Counted from the first letter of the stretch, positions 1-7,196 are shown. The stretch is DNA of 11,956 nucleotides from Anaerolinea sp. (GCA_020216845.1 JAIWNK010000033.1:1-11956), one strand, 5' to 3'. The notes: generated from the sequence alone by a model not told the origin. A program made the numbers and translations.

Positions 1-1839
1 CAGCGAACCATCCGCAAACGCAAAATTTAGCACAACGTTATCTTCATGATACCGCTCACCATCCGGCAAGGCCTGCGCCCACACCCGTTGCGGCACCTGC
101 CCGACCAAAAAAGTGGCAAAATCGATGAAATGACACCCTTCGCCAATAATCCGCCCGCCGCCCTGTTGCGCATCGTGCAGCCAGTGTGTTGCCGGCAAAT
201 ACCCCGCATTGACGCGATAATCCAAAAAGAGCGCCTCGCGCCGCCCTTCAAAAAAAGCCTTCAAACGCTGCGAAAACGGCGCAAAGCGTCGGTTAAAGCC
301 CACCATCAACAACGGCACGCCCGGCTTGGATAGCTCACGCTCAATCTCTGCCAATTCTTCCTCATTCAACGCCAGCGGCTTTTCACAAAACACCGCCTTG
401 CCCAAATGCAACGCGCTCAGCACCTGCCGGGCATGGTGATTGTGACGGGTCAGAATAGCCACCACCCCTACCCGCTCATCTTGCAACACTTGCTGCTCAT
501 CCGAGCTAGCAAAGCCGAAGCCAAAACGCTGCATGGCATGGCGCGCTGTCACACCCGACGCACTTGCAATCATCACCCGTTCCAACCCACCCACGCGCTG
601 CACTGCTGGCAAAAACACAGCCGAAGCATAATTGCCAGCGCCCAAAACCCCCAGCCCCCCACGCACCGCAGTCACCGACTGCACAGCCGGATTGATCACC
701 AGGCGCTGCAAAATGATATCATCTTGCGAATAGGTTAACAAAACCCCCAAAAACGGTTCGCCGCGCTTGCCCGTGATTAACTGATAAGCCTGCACCGCCT
801 GCTCAATTGGAAAACGATGGGAAATCAGCGGCAAAACATCAAGCCTGCCGGTTGCCATCAGCGCCACCACAGCCTCAAAGTTACGTCCTTCCGTCCAACG
901 CACATAGCCAATCGGGTAGTCGCGACCGCGCTCCTCATAGGCCGGGTCATAACGCCCTGGACCATAAGAACGAGAAATGCGAAAATCTATTTCCTTATCG
1001 TAATATGGCTTGCGCGGCAATTTTAGCCCCACCGCCCCAACCGCCACCACCACACCGCGGTCGCGGCATAGGGTTGCGGCAAGCTCCACCGGATCATTGG
1101 CAGGCGTATCCGCACAAATCAAAACCGCATCAAACCCCCGTCCTTGTGAAAACGCCAACCCTGACTCCTCGGCCTGACCGCGCAGCGCCGCATTGGCCCC
1201 TAGTTTTCGCGCCAATTCCACCCGCTGCTGCGAGAGGTCTACCCCAAACACAGTGCAGCCCGCCGCCTGTGCCAATTGCACAGCCAATAACCCCAACAGT
1301 CCCAACCCAATCACAGCCACTTGCTCCCCCACTTGCGGGTTTGCCAATCGCAGCCCGTGCAAAGCAATGGCGCCCAAGGTCGTAAAAGCCCCGGCTTCGA
1401 AACTGACTTCATCCGGCAAATGTGTCACCAAGCGCTGCGGCACAACCACGTACTCAGCATGGACAGCATAGCCACCACCAGCGCAAGCAACCCGATCACC
1501 CGGCTTGAAATCAGTCACACCTGCGCCCACCTCAAGCACAATGCCTGCCGAAGAATAGCCCAGCGTCATCGGCTGATCCAAGCGGTTGAAAGCCGAAGAA
1601 AGTGCCGTCAGCACACCTTCACGGCGAGCTTTATCCACCATCTGACGTACCAAATCGGGGCGCGAGCGCGCCTTGCCCACCAGACTTTTCTCGGCAAACT
1701 CCACCACCATCCGCTCTGTGCCCGCCGAGACCAACGAGGTCACCGTCCGCACCAACACCATTCCAGGCCGCACCTGTGGCACCGGCACATCCGCCACTTC
1801 TGTCCTACCATCACGCATAAACTGTAGCAATTGTTTCAC
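1..1839 (-). CDS. Bi-domain oxidoreductase: MDR-type dehydrogenase fused to Gfo/Idh/MocA domain (3' end outside window)
   Basis: I translated the minus strand directly: 613 codons stay open to the window edge, so the C-terminus is missing. Residues 1 to about 370 are a medium-chain (zinc-type) alcohol dehydrogenase fold with a nucleotide-binding GLGLLG at 178-183. Residues from about 390 start a second Rossmann domain with GLGVLGAGNYA at 395-405, followed by CEKPLAL at 485-491 and GEGCHFID at 566-573, which are hallmarks of the Gfo/Idh/MocA family. The usual catalytic-zinc cysteine of the first domain is replaced (VSAGTE at 37-42), and no four-cysteine structural zinc loop is present. Such fusions are often found in sugar or surface-polysaccharide clusters; the substrate here is unknown. 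The start is GTG at 1839 with GAGG five bases upstream. The only earlier in-frame candidate is a TTG 14 codons upstream that directly follows a stop codon. The gene is transcribed divergently from the aminopeptidase. The fold and fusion are sure; the role is inferred. Confidence 0.93.
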   Translation of the reverse strand, partial: MKQLLQFMRDGRTEVADVPVPQVRPGMVLVRTVTSLVSAGTERMVVEFAEKSLVGKARSRPDLVRQMVDKARREGVLTALSSAFNRLDQPMTLGYSSAGIVLEVGAGVTDFKPGDRVACAGGGYAVHAEYVVVPQRLVTHLPDEVSFEAGAFTTLGAIALHGLRLANPQVGEQVAVIGLGLLGLLAVQLAQAAGCTVFGVDLSQQRVELARKLGANAALRGQAEESGLAFSQGRGFDAVLICADTPANDPVELAATLCRDRGVVVAVGAVGLKLPRKPYYDKEIDFRISRSYGPGRYDPAYEERGRDYPIGYVRWTEGRNFEAVVALMATGRLDVLPLISHRFPIEQAVQAYQLITGKRGEPFLGVLLTYSQDDIILQRLVINPAVQSVTAVRGGLGVLGAGNYASAVFLPAVQRVGGLERVMIASASGVTARHAMQRFGFGFASSDEQQVLQDERVGVVAILTRHNHHARQVLSALHLGKAVFCEKPLALNEEELAEIERELSKPGVPLLMVGFNRRFAPFSQRLKAFFEGRREALFLDYRVNAGYLPATHWLHDAQQGGGRIIGEGCHFIDFATFLVGQVPQRVWAQALPDGERYHEDNVVLNFAFADGSL

Positions 1840-1886
1840 AATTTCCTCAATGTCAGTAAATTCTCTATCAAAATTTGCCTGCCCCA

Positions 1887-1915
1887 ATTATAGCCCAAGA
1901 AAATAAGCTGTGTTA
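1887..1915 (-). promoter_or_regulatory. Minus-strand promoter of the bi-domain oxidoreductase
   Basis: A perfect TATAAT lies on the minus strand at 1892-1887, about 48 bases upstream of the GTG start. No good -35 hexamer is found at 16-18 bp (TAACAC at 1915-1910 with a 17-bp spacer is weak). The -35 zone overlaps the -10 box of the opposing promoter. Confidence 0.55.
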
Positions 1916-1919
1916 TAAT
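1911..1919 (+). promoter_or_regulatory. Extended -10 promoter of the M29 aminopeptidase
   Basis: TGTTATAAT at 1911-1919 is an extended -10 element (TGnTATAAT), which often works without a good -35; the -35 region here (around 1891-1896) is poor. Transcription would start near 1926, giving a leader of about 25 bases before the ribosome binding site at 1941-1946. It forms one arm of an inverted repeat with the opposing -10 box. Confidence 0.6.
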
Positions 1920-1940
1920 TTTTTAATAATCCACTCTTGC

Positions 1941-1946
1941 GGGAGG
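1941..1946 (+). promoter_or_regulatory. Ribosome binding site that fixes the aminopeptidase start
   Basis: GGGAGG at 1941-1946 is five bases upstream of TTG at 1952. An earlier in-frame TTG at 1937 would place this purine-rich site inside the coding region and has no site of its own, so 1952 is preferred. Confidence 0.7.
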
Positions 1947-1951
1947 GCCTG

Positions 1952-3061
1952 TTGAACACACTGCGTCTGGAAAAAATGGCTCGTACAATCGTAGATTATT
2001 CGGTCGCCGTCAATCCTGGTGATCGGGTCGTCATTGAAGCTACCACCGCTGCTGAACCGGTTGTGGAGCATATTTATCGCCGCGTCCTGGAACGCGGGGG
2101 TCACCCACACCTGCTCTTCAGCATGCCCCAGCAAGACCGCATCTTCTATCAGGTCGCAAGCAACGACCAGTTAGATTTCATCCCGACCTTCCACAAACTG
2201 GCCGCCGATCAGTTCGATGTGCGCATTCGCCTTTACTCAGAGACAATCCTGAACGCCACCGAGGGCGTAGACCCAAGCCGTGTTTCCCGCCGCATGAAGG
2301 CTATCTCCGCTGCTCAACAGCCCATCCTCGATCGCTCTGCCGCCGGCAAAATGCGCTGGATTAGCACCATGTATCCCACCGCAGCTTATGCTGAGCAAGC
2401 TGGCATGAGCCTGGAAGAATATCTTGACTTTGCCTTCCGTGCCTGCCACGTAGATGAACAAACACCCGACCCGGTTGCCTTTTGGCGTCAGGTGGAAGAG
2501 AACCAAAATCGCTACATCAAACGCATCGAGGGCCATGACCGCGTTCAACTGCGTGGCCCCAATGTTGATCTGACACTATCCATCAAAGGCCGCAAATTCA
2601 ACAACTCCTGCGGGCATCACAACCTGCCGGATGGCGAAATTTACACAGGCCCGGTTGAAGACTCAGTCAATGGCTGGGTGCGCTTCACCTACCCTGCCAT
2701 TTACAGTGGCACCATGGTTGAAGGTGTTGAGCTGACATTTGAAAAAGGGCGGGTCGCCAAAGCCAGCGCCCGCGCCAATCAAGCTTTCTTGATGAAAATG
2801 GTTGATACCGACGTTGGCTCGCGCTACCTGGGCGAATTCGCCATCGGCACCAACTTCGAAATCAACCGCTTCACCCGCAACATCCTGTTCGACGAGAAAA
2901 TTGGCGGCACCTTCCACATCGCCCTTGGCACAGGCTACCCCGAAACCGGCAGCAAAAACCGCAGCGCCATTCACTGGGATATGATCTGCGACATGCGCAC
3001 CGACTCTGAAATTCTGATAGATGGCGAAGTCTTCTATCGCAACGGTCAATTCATTGAATAA
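1952..3061 (+). CDS. M29 family metallo-aminopeptidase (AmpS / aminopeptidase T type)
   Basis: The protein of 369 residues (from TTG 1952) has the features of peptidase family M29, cytosolic two-metal aminopeptidases that remove N-terminal residues from peptides. The N-terminal part carries the family-like LEKMARTIVDYS and NPGDRVVIEA stretches. The C-terminal catalytic part has, in order, PDGE at 226-229, LGEFAIGTN at 293-301, a GGTFHIALGTG block with His322, and HWD at 341-343. By family knowledge Glu229, Glu295, His322, His341 and Asp343 are the likely metal ligands. The spacing of the first two (66 residues) matches that of characterised family members. There is no signal peptide or membrane segment. 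The length is close to the family norm, so the gene looks intact. It is monocistronic: own promoter upstream and a strong terminator just after the stop. The role is peptide recycling; exact specificity cannot be read. Confidence 0.94.
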   Translation: MNTLRLEKMARTIVDYSVAVNPGDRVVIEATTAAEPVVEHIYRRVLERGGHPHLLFSMPQQDRIFYQVASNDQLDFIPTFHKLAADQFDVRIRLYSETILNATEGVDPSRVSRRMKAISAAQQPILDRSAAGKMRWISTMYPTAAYAEQAGMSLEEYLDFAFRACHVDEQTPDPVAFWRQVEENQNRYIKRIEGHDRVQLRGPNVDLTLSIKGRKFNNSCGHHNLPDGEIYTGPVEDSVNGWVRFTYPAIYSGTMVEGVELTFEKGRVAKASARANQAFLMKMVDTDVGSRYLGEFAIGTNFEINRFTRNILFDEKIGGTFHIALGTGYPETGSKNRSAIHWDMICDMRTDSEILIDGEVFYRNGQFIE

Positions 3062-3075
3062 CTTGTAGTGAATAT

Positions 3076-3117
3076 AAAAAAAACAGGGTCGGGCTTTGAA
3101 GCCGACCCTGTTTTTTT
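3076..3117. terminator. Bidirectional intrinsic terminator between the aminopeptidase and rny
   Basis: A perfect 10-bp stem (ACAGGGTCGG at 3083-3092 with CCGACCCTGT at 3102-3111) encloses a 9-base loop. It is flanked by an A-run at 3076-3083 and a T-run at 3111-3117, so both strands read as stem plus U-tract. It lies 14 bases after the aminopeptidase stop and 10 bases after the rny stop, and so can end both convergent transcripts. Confidence 0.93.
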
Positions 3118-3127
3118 AACTGGCTGA

Positions 3128-4660
3128 TTAACGAGCAAGCTCAGTTACGCGCATCTCGCGGATGACAGTCACCTTAATCTGCCCTGGATACTGCATGGTC
3201 TCTTCAATCTTTTTGGCAATATCACGCGCCAGGCGAGCTGAAGCCAAATCATCCACATCCTCTGGACGGACAATGATGCGCACTTCACGCCCAGCTTGAA
3301 TGGCATAACTCTGCGAAACCCCAGCGAACGAATTGGCAATCTCTTCCAAGGCGCGCAGGCGTTTGATATATGCTTCCAGGTCTTCGCGGCGTGCACCAGG
3401 GCGCGCACCTGAAATAGCATCAGCAGCTTCAACAATAACTGCCTCAACCGATTCCTGATCCACTTCATGATGATGAGAAGCAATCGTATTGACCACCTTG
3501 GGGTTCACCCCATAGCGTTTGGCAAATTCAGCCCCAATCATGGCATGAGTGCCATCCGTATTATGATCCAACGCCTTGCCCAGGTCATGCAACAAACCAC
3601 CTGCCCGAGCCACTTCCACATTGGCGCCCAAATCTGCTGCTAGCACTGCTGCCAACTTGGCAACTTCCACAGCATGGGCCAGCTGATTCTGCCCATAAGA
3701 CGTGCGATACTTAAGCCGGCCCAAAACACGCAACACCTCCGGATGCAGCCCCGGCACACCGGCATCATAAGCTGCCTGTTCGCCAGCCTCAACGATCGCC
3801 TTTTCCACTTCGCGCTGCTCTTCATTAAGAATCTTCTCAATGTGCGCCGGGTGAATACGGCCATCCAAAATCAAACGCTCCAAGGCGCGCCGCGCCACCT
3901 CGCGCCGTACCGGATCAAAGCAAGAAATGGTGACCGCTTCCGGCGTGTCATCCACAATCACATCCACCCCGGCCGCCTGCTCAAAGGCGCGAATATTGCG
4001 CCCATTTCGGCCAACAATGCGCCCCTTCATCTCATCATTGGGCAGCGAAACCAGCGAAGTGGAAACCGCCGCCACATGGTCAGATGCCACCCGTTGAATT
4101 GCATCAGCAATCAAGCTGCGCGCCCGCTTCTCACCTTCAGCGCGCGCTTCCGCTTCAATTTGTCGGATGATGCGCGCCATATCCGCGCGAGCTTCTTTTT
4201 CAGCTTCAGCCAAAACCACCGCCCGGGCTTCTTCCTGCGTCATCTGTGCCACGCGCTGCAATTCTTCGATTTTTTGCGCGCCCATCTTTTCAATTTCATT
4301 TACCCGCTTATCCAACGCACTTTGACGCTTATTCAACAACTGTTCGCGCTGTTCTGCACGCTCCACGCGATGATCCAACTCTGCCCGGCGCTTTTGCAAA
4401 CGCTCATCCTCACGGCCAAGTTCCGCACGCCGTCGGGCAATTTCTTCTTCTGCCTCTTGCAGCAGTTTCAAAGACTGATCTTTGGCCTTAAGCTCAATCT
4501 TTCGCGCTTCTTCCTGCGCCAACAAAACGATGTTATCCGCCTGCAATTTTTGCTCATGGCGAAAACGATTGAACAAATAGCGCGTCAGAAAATACACAGC
4601 CGCGACCAACACAATCAAGTCCACAACCAGAATCAATACCCAACCAAGTCCATTACCCAT
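3128..4660 (-). CDS. rny: Ribonuclease Y (membrane-anchored endoribonuclease)
   Basis: At 510 residues this is full length for RNase Y, which starts mRNA decay in many bacteria that lack RNase E. Domains in order: one N-terminal membrane segment at about 6-28; a long charged coiled coil at about 35-190 rich in Glu, Arg and Ala; a KH RNA-binding domain with GRNG at 217-220; and an HD phosphohydrolase domain with the metal-binding HD pair at 358-359, a His run at 396-398 and a conserved ADAISGARPGAR block at 413-424. The start is ATG at 4660 with AGGAGA five bases upstream, a site lying inside the last codons of recX. The two genes share ATGGGTAA, an 8-base overlap that points to translational coupling. 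No promoter of its own is evident; it is probably transcribed with recX. The 3' end has the bidirectional terminator. All key residues are present. Confidence 0.97.
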   Translation of the reverse strand: MGNGLGWVLILVVDLIVLVAAVYFLTRYLFNRFRHEQKLQADNIVLLAQEEARKIELKAKDQSLKLLQEAEEEIARRRAELGREDERLQKRRAELDHRVERAEQREQLLNKRQSALDKRVNEIEKMGAQKIEELQRVAQMTQEEARAVVLAEAEKEARADMARIIRQIEAEARAEGEKRARSLIADAIQRVASDHVAAVSTSLVSLPNDEMKGRIVGRNGRNIRAFEQAAGVDVIVDDTPEAVTISCFDPVRREVARRALERLILDGRIHPAHIEKILNEEQREVEKAIVEAGEQAAYDAGVPGLHPEVLRVLGRLKYRTSYGQNQLAHAVEVAKLAAVLAADLGANVEVARAGGLLHDLGKALDHNTDGTHAMIGAEFAKRYGVNPKVVNTIASHHHEVDQESVEAVIVEAADAISGARPGARREDLEAYIKRLRALEEIANSFAGVSQSYAIQAGREVRIIVRPEDVDDLASARLARDIAKKIEETMQYPGQIKVTVIREMRVTELAR

Positions 4661-5327
4661 TTTTCTCTCCTCTTCTTATTCCACTCAATTCTTCATCCCC
4701 ATTTGGATGCAATTCGCTCCACACCCGTCGAAGCACCTCGCCGGAAACATCATAGCCAAAGCCGCGCCGGGCCAAAAAACCACCCAACCGCGCCCGGAAC
4801 GTATCCAACGGCAAATCTTGCAGTCGACGCGCCTGTTTGCTTGCCGCCGCATAAGCCAGATCCTCTTCAGGGGCTGCATCCTCCAGGGCTTGCTCAATTG
4901 TTTCTTTTGCGATTCCCTTACGCTGCAATTCCGCTGCCAATGCTCGTCGAGCGCGCGGGCGCGAAAGCGACCGGCTTTCTACCCATTGCCGGGCATACCG
5001 GTCATCTTGCACCAAACCAGCCTCGCGCAGGCGCAGCAGCACGGCATCCGTCACCTCTCTGTCAAAACCACCATCGGTCAAACGGCGGCGAACCTCCGCC
5101 TCGCTGCGCTCACGGTAGCTGAGCAATTGCAATGCTTTCTGATACGCCACCTCCACGGTGTCTTGGGCACGCAGCTTTTCAATTTGCCCCTCTTCCAACA
5201 CTTGCCCAACCGATAACCAGGCTGCCACAATGCGCACCAGGCCAAACGCGAACTCCCCATCCAGGTAAACATTCACCCGGTTGGGGTTACGCTTTTGTAC
5301 CCTTAGCGCTGTAATTGTGCGTCCCAA
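4653..5327 (-). CDS. recX: RecX family regulatory protein
   Basis: The 224-residue product matches RecX, a small helical protein that binds RecA filaments and limits recombinase activity. Seen in the sequence: the N-terminal TITALRVQKRNPNRVNVYLD strand region; then three tandem three-helix repeats at about 60-112 (with QLLSYRERSEAEVRRRL), 113-150 (with SRPRARRALAAELQRKGI) and 154-205 (with GGFLARRGFGYDV). The start is TTG at 5327, supported by GAGG four bases upstream and by the fact that the family pattern begins almost at once. Its stop overlaps the rny start. recA, often the upstream neighbour, is not in the 578 bases before it; instead there is a long gene-free stretch with a promoter and hairpins, so recX may have its own control. 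Confidence 0.93.
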   Translation of the reverse strand: MGRTITALRVQKRNPNRVNVYLDGEFAFGLVRIVAAWLSVGQVLEEGQIEKLRAQDTVEVAYQKALQLLSYRERSEAEVRRRLTDGGFDREVTDAVLLRLREAGLVQDDRYARQWVESRSLSRPRARRALAAELQRKGIAKETIEQALEDAAPEEDLAYAAASKQARRLQDLPLDTFRARLGGFLARRGFGYDVSGEVLRRVWSELHPNGDEELSGIRRGEKNG

Positions 5328-5390
5328 GTCACCTCATCTTTCGCAGCAGTGCAGCAGCAGATGTTGTGAGGGAACAATGTTCTGGTGTCT

Positions 5391-5711
5391 TGAAAAAAGA
5401 TTTTTGGGGAATGGAAACACCCCAAGAAAGCGGCTATTCCGGTCTCTCAGACAAACGTTTCTGAATCAGCGCAACGACAATTAAAGTTGATCAAAGCTCG
5501 CCTCTCAAAGCGCTTCCTGCTTCTTTCTGAACGTGCTCCTTAAAGGGCTAACACAACCCACACGCTTCAGAAAACTTCCGTTCGGCCAAATTCTCTTTTA
5601 TCAAACCAAGCTCTCACAAACCATTGAGAGCGAAACACCTTTGATTGTCCAGGTCTCACAACCCGGCGCTGCAACACTTAAACCTTGCAGCAGATTGAAT
5701 CATTCAAAAGA
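5391..5711 (-). ncRNA. Candidate structured leader or small RNA upstream of recX
   Basis: The transcript expected from the promoter at 5718-5723 would start near 5711. Reading along the minus strand it can form GCTGCAA/TTGCAGC (5691-5685 with 5674-5668, loop 10), GGTTGT/ACAATC with one G-U pair (5663-5658 with 5648-5643), GCTCTCA/TGAGAGC (5631-5625 with 5616-5610, loop 8) and TCAGA/TCTGA (5464-5460 with 5451-5447). It ends with TTGGGG/CCCCAA (5425-5420 with 5409-5404), followed a few bases later by six T. It contains none of the marks I would expect of tmRNA, RNase P RNA or SRP RNA. It could be a free small RNA of about 320 bases, or an attenuated leader of recX-rny. Hairpins this short can occur by chance. 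Confidence 0.3.
5393..5425 (-). terminator. Terminator-like hairpin in the recX leader
   Basis: On the minus strand a 6-bp stem TTGGGG/CCCCAA with a 10-base loop (5425-5404) is followed by AAATC and then six T (5398-5393). The gap before the U-tract makes it weaker than a standard intrinsic terminator. It lies about 65 bases before recX, where it could act as an attenuator or end an independent RNA. Confidence 0.35.
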
Positions 5712-5717
5712 TACCAT

Positions 5718-5746
5718 ATTATACAATATTTCTTTGCATTTGCATA
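5718..5746 (-). promoter_or_regulatory. Minus-strand promoter upstream of recX
   Basis: A perfect TATAAT lies at 5723-5718 on the minus strand. The hexamer 17 bp upstream, TATGCA, matches the -35 consensus at only three positions. The surrounding DNA is locally A+T rich. It is the best promoter candidate for recX-rny, though 390 bases upstream of the recX start. Confidence 0.45.
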
Positions 5747-5755
5747 TACGCAAAT
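5738..5755. repeat. 18-bp palindrome over the -35 zone of the recX-side promoter
   Basis: ATTTGC and GCAAAT form perfect 6-bp arms around a 6-base centre (ATATAC). It covers the expected -35 element of the promoter at 5718-5723, a typical place for a dimeric regulator to bind. No binding family is recognised. Confidence 0.4.
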
Positions 5756-5905
5756 CGGGTTGTTTATCCCCGAAATGGTTGATTGGCGGTCTACCAGATC
5801 TCACTTCCACATCCAATCATCCCCTCTTTCTCTGTGAGGGTGTGCTGAATCCACCATAGACTGTTCTTCAAGTGGTTTAAAAAGCCAACCTTTATGACAG
5901 CCCAG

Positions 5906-7135
5906 TTAATTTACAACTGCCTCTTTGGTTACGTTCACGTCCCGGCCAAAAATGATAAAGAACAGTGTGCCCAACACGCCAAAGCCAAACGCCGTCAAAA
6001 AGTTGACTTGCGGCGAAACATTCCACAGCCACCCTGCTGCAAAAGCAGCCAACGAAACAATCACATCTCGCAACAAATAATACAAGCCAAACATAGCCGC
6101 TTTTTGCCCTTCCGGGGCCAGGTCCATAATCAACGCTTTGCGAGTTGGCTCACCAAATTCTTTCAGCCCACGCACAATAAAAGCCAACACAAACAGTTCA
6201 AACCGATTGGAAAACATCAACAACAACGGAAAGAGCGTGAAAAAGCCAAACGTAATTGCGACAAACGGCTTCTTAGAGCCACGGTCTGCTAAATAAGCAA
6301 CGGGAATGTACACCAACATTGCCGTCACCATCTCAATCGTCGTCAACAAGCCAAACTGCACCGGCGAAAGCCCATTGTTCTTGATGGCCCAAATGGCCAT
6401 GAAAGCATAAGGGATCTGTTCGCTGAAACGCACCAGAATATCAGAAACCAACAACGTGCGAAACGCTGGCGTCATGAACGCAAACAGACGAAACGGGTTG
6501 GGTTCGGCATGTGCCGCGCGCGGACGGTCTTCAATAAAGAGCTGCTGCATCACCAACGCCAACAATGCCAATCCAAAAGCCGCCACAAATGCCAGTCGCA
6601 CGCCCACAACATCGCCCTTCCAGGTGATCAACAAACCGCCCACCACTGGCCCCAATGCCATGGGCACACGCCGCACCAATGAATGCATAGAAACACCCAT
6701 CGTGCGCTTCTGATCCGGCAAAACCGCTGCCACCAGGCTCATCGTCGCCGGCAGAGAAATCGCCGACCAGGACAGGAACAACGCCGCAGCTGCAATCACC
6801 GCCCACCAACTCGGCACCAAAATGACAATCGCATATCCTGCCATTGCAATCAAGTTGAACACTGCCAAAGCACGTTTATAGCCTAGTCGGTCGCTCAAAT
6901 AGCCGCCCGGGAACGAATATAAAGCGCTGAGCAGGTTATCCATCCCATTCAAAAAGCTGACCGATAGTGCACTGCCACCCAACGCAATCAAATAAATTGG
7001 CAAAAAGCGCTCGGCCATGTTTTCCCCCATGCCCACCAGCACCACCATGCCCAACATCGCCACCATGCTACGGCGCAAGCCCAAAAAATCAGCCACCTTG
7101 CGGGTGGCAGAAAGCGTTCCGTTCGGTTTTGTCAT
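5906..7135 (-). CDS. Major facilitator superfamily (MFS) transporter, 12-helix type
   Basis: The 409-residue hydrophobic protein has about 12 membrane segments in two halves joined by a charged loop near 200-215. The MFS signature between helices 2 and 3 is present (GGYLSDRLGYKRAL at 77-90), and a weaker copy sits in the second half (AYLADRGSKKP at 280-290). This places it with proton-driven MFS carriers, most likely an exporter of small molecules; the substrate cannot be told from sequence. The start is ATG at 7135 with AGGAG six bases upstream (7142-7146). It lies 88 bases after the priA stop but has its own promoter containing a palindrome, so it is probably induced separately. No regulator gene lies beside it in the window. 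Confidence 0.9.
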   Translation of the reverse strand: MTKPNGTLSATRKVADFLGLRRSMVAMLGMVVLVGMGENMAERFLPIYLIALGGSALSVSFLNGMDNLLSALYSFPGGYLSDRLGYKRALAVFNLIAMAGYAIVILVPSWWAVIAAAALFLSWSAISLPATMSLVAAVLPDQKRTMGVSMHSLVRRVPMALGPVVGGLLITWKGDVVGVRLAFVAAFGLALLALVMQQLFIEDRPRAAHAEPNPFRLFAFMTPAFRTLLVSDILVRFSEQIPYAFMAIWAIKNNGLSPVQFGLLTTIEMVTAMLVYIPVAYLADRGSKKPFVAITFGFFTLFPLLLMFSNRFELFVLAFIVRGLKEFGEPTRKALIMDLAPEGQKAAMFGLYYLLRDVIVSLAAFAAGWLWNVSPQVNFLTAFGFGVLGTLFFIIFGRDVNVTKEAVVN

Positions 7136-7168
7136 TGTTCGCTCCTGTGCTATTTTCCAGTTGCTGCT

Positions 7169-7196
7169 ATCTTACTACCAATTCGGTAGATGTAAA
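7169..7196 (-). promoter_or_regulatory. MFS promoter with an operator-like palindrome in its spacer
   Basis: On the minus strand TTTACA (7196-7191, five of six matches to the -35 consensus) and TAAGAT (7174-7169, four of six) are 16 bp apart. Fifteen of these 16 bases form the inverted repeat CTACC-GAATT-GGTAG (7189-7175). A dimeric repressor bound here would block RNA polymerase. The transcript would start near 7162, leaving a short leader with the AGGAG site. Confidence 0.55.

Larger units (their letters stand above)
5328..5905. other. Gene-free region of 578 bases between recX and the MFS gene
   Basis: No convincing protein-coding gene is present on either strand: the plus-strand open frames at 5281-5484 and 5533-5859 lack a ribosome binding site and any recognisable protein character. 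The minus strand holds a TATAAT promoter at 5718-5723, an 18-bp palindrome over its -35 zone, several short perfect hairpins (5643-5663, 5610-5631, 5668-5691, 5447-5464), a terminator-like hairpin at 5393-5425 and a GAACA-A-TGTTC palindrome at 5372-5382. The part next to the MFS gene (5755-5840) has two 5-bp hairpins, 5755-5773 and 5822-5840, neither followed by a long U-tract, so the MFS terminator is unclear. Confidence 0.7.

Noticed and set aside
807..1385. Plus-strand open frame of 192 codons rich in Pro, His and Arg
   Set aside because: It is antisense to the oxidoreductase, and its odd composition is typical of a shadow frame.
3674..5122. Open frame of 482 codons on the plus strand, antisense to rny and recX
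   Set aside because: It overlaps two clearly recognisable genes on the other strand, has no ribosome binding site, and its translation looks like a reading-frame shadow with no recognisable domain.
5650..5696. Short leader peptide starting at the ATG at about 5697 on the minus strand (15 codons)
   Set aside because: There is no ribosome binding site and no run of regulatory codons, so it is most likely chance.
5391..5711. Known RNA such as tmRNA, RNase P RNA or SRP RNA in the recX leader
   Set aside because: I could not find a tag-peptide reading frame with a tRNA-like 3' end, the conserved RNase P core, or the SRP tip motif.
5533..5859. Plus-strand open frame of 108 codons in the gene-free region
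   Set aside because: There is no ribosome binding site and no protein-like pattern, and it crosses the minus-strand promoter and hairpins.
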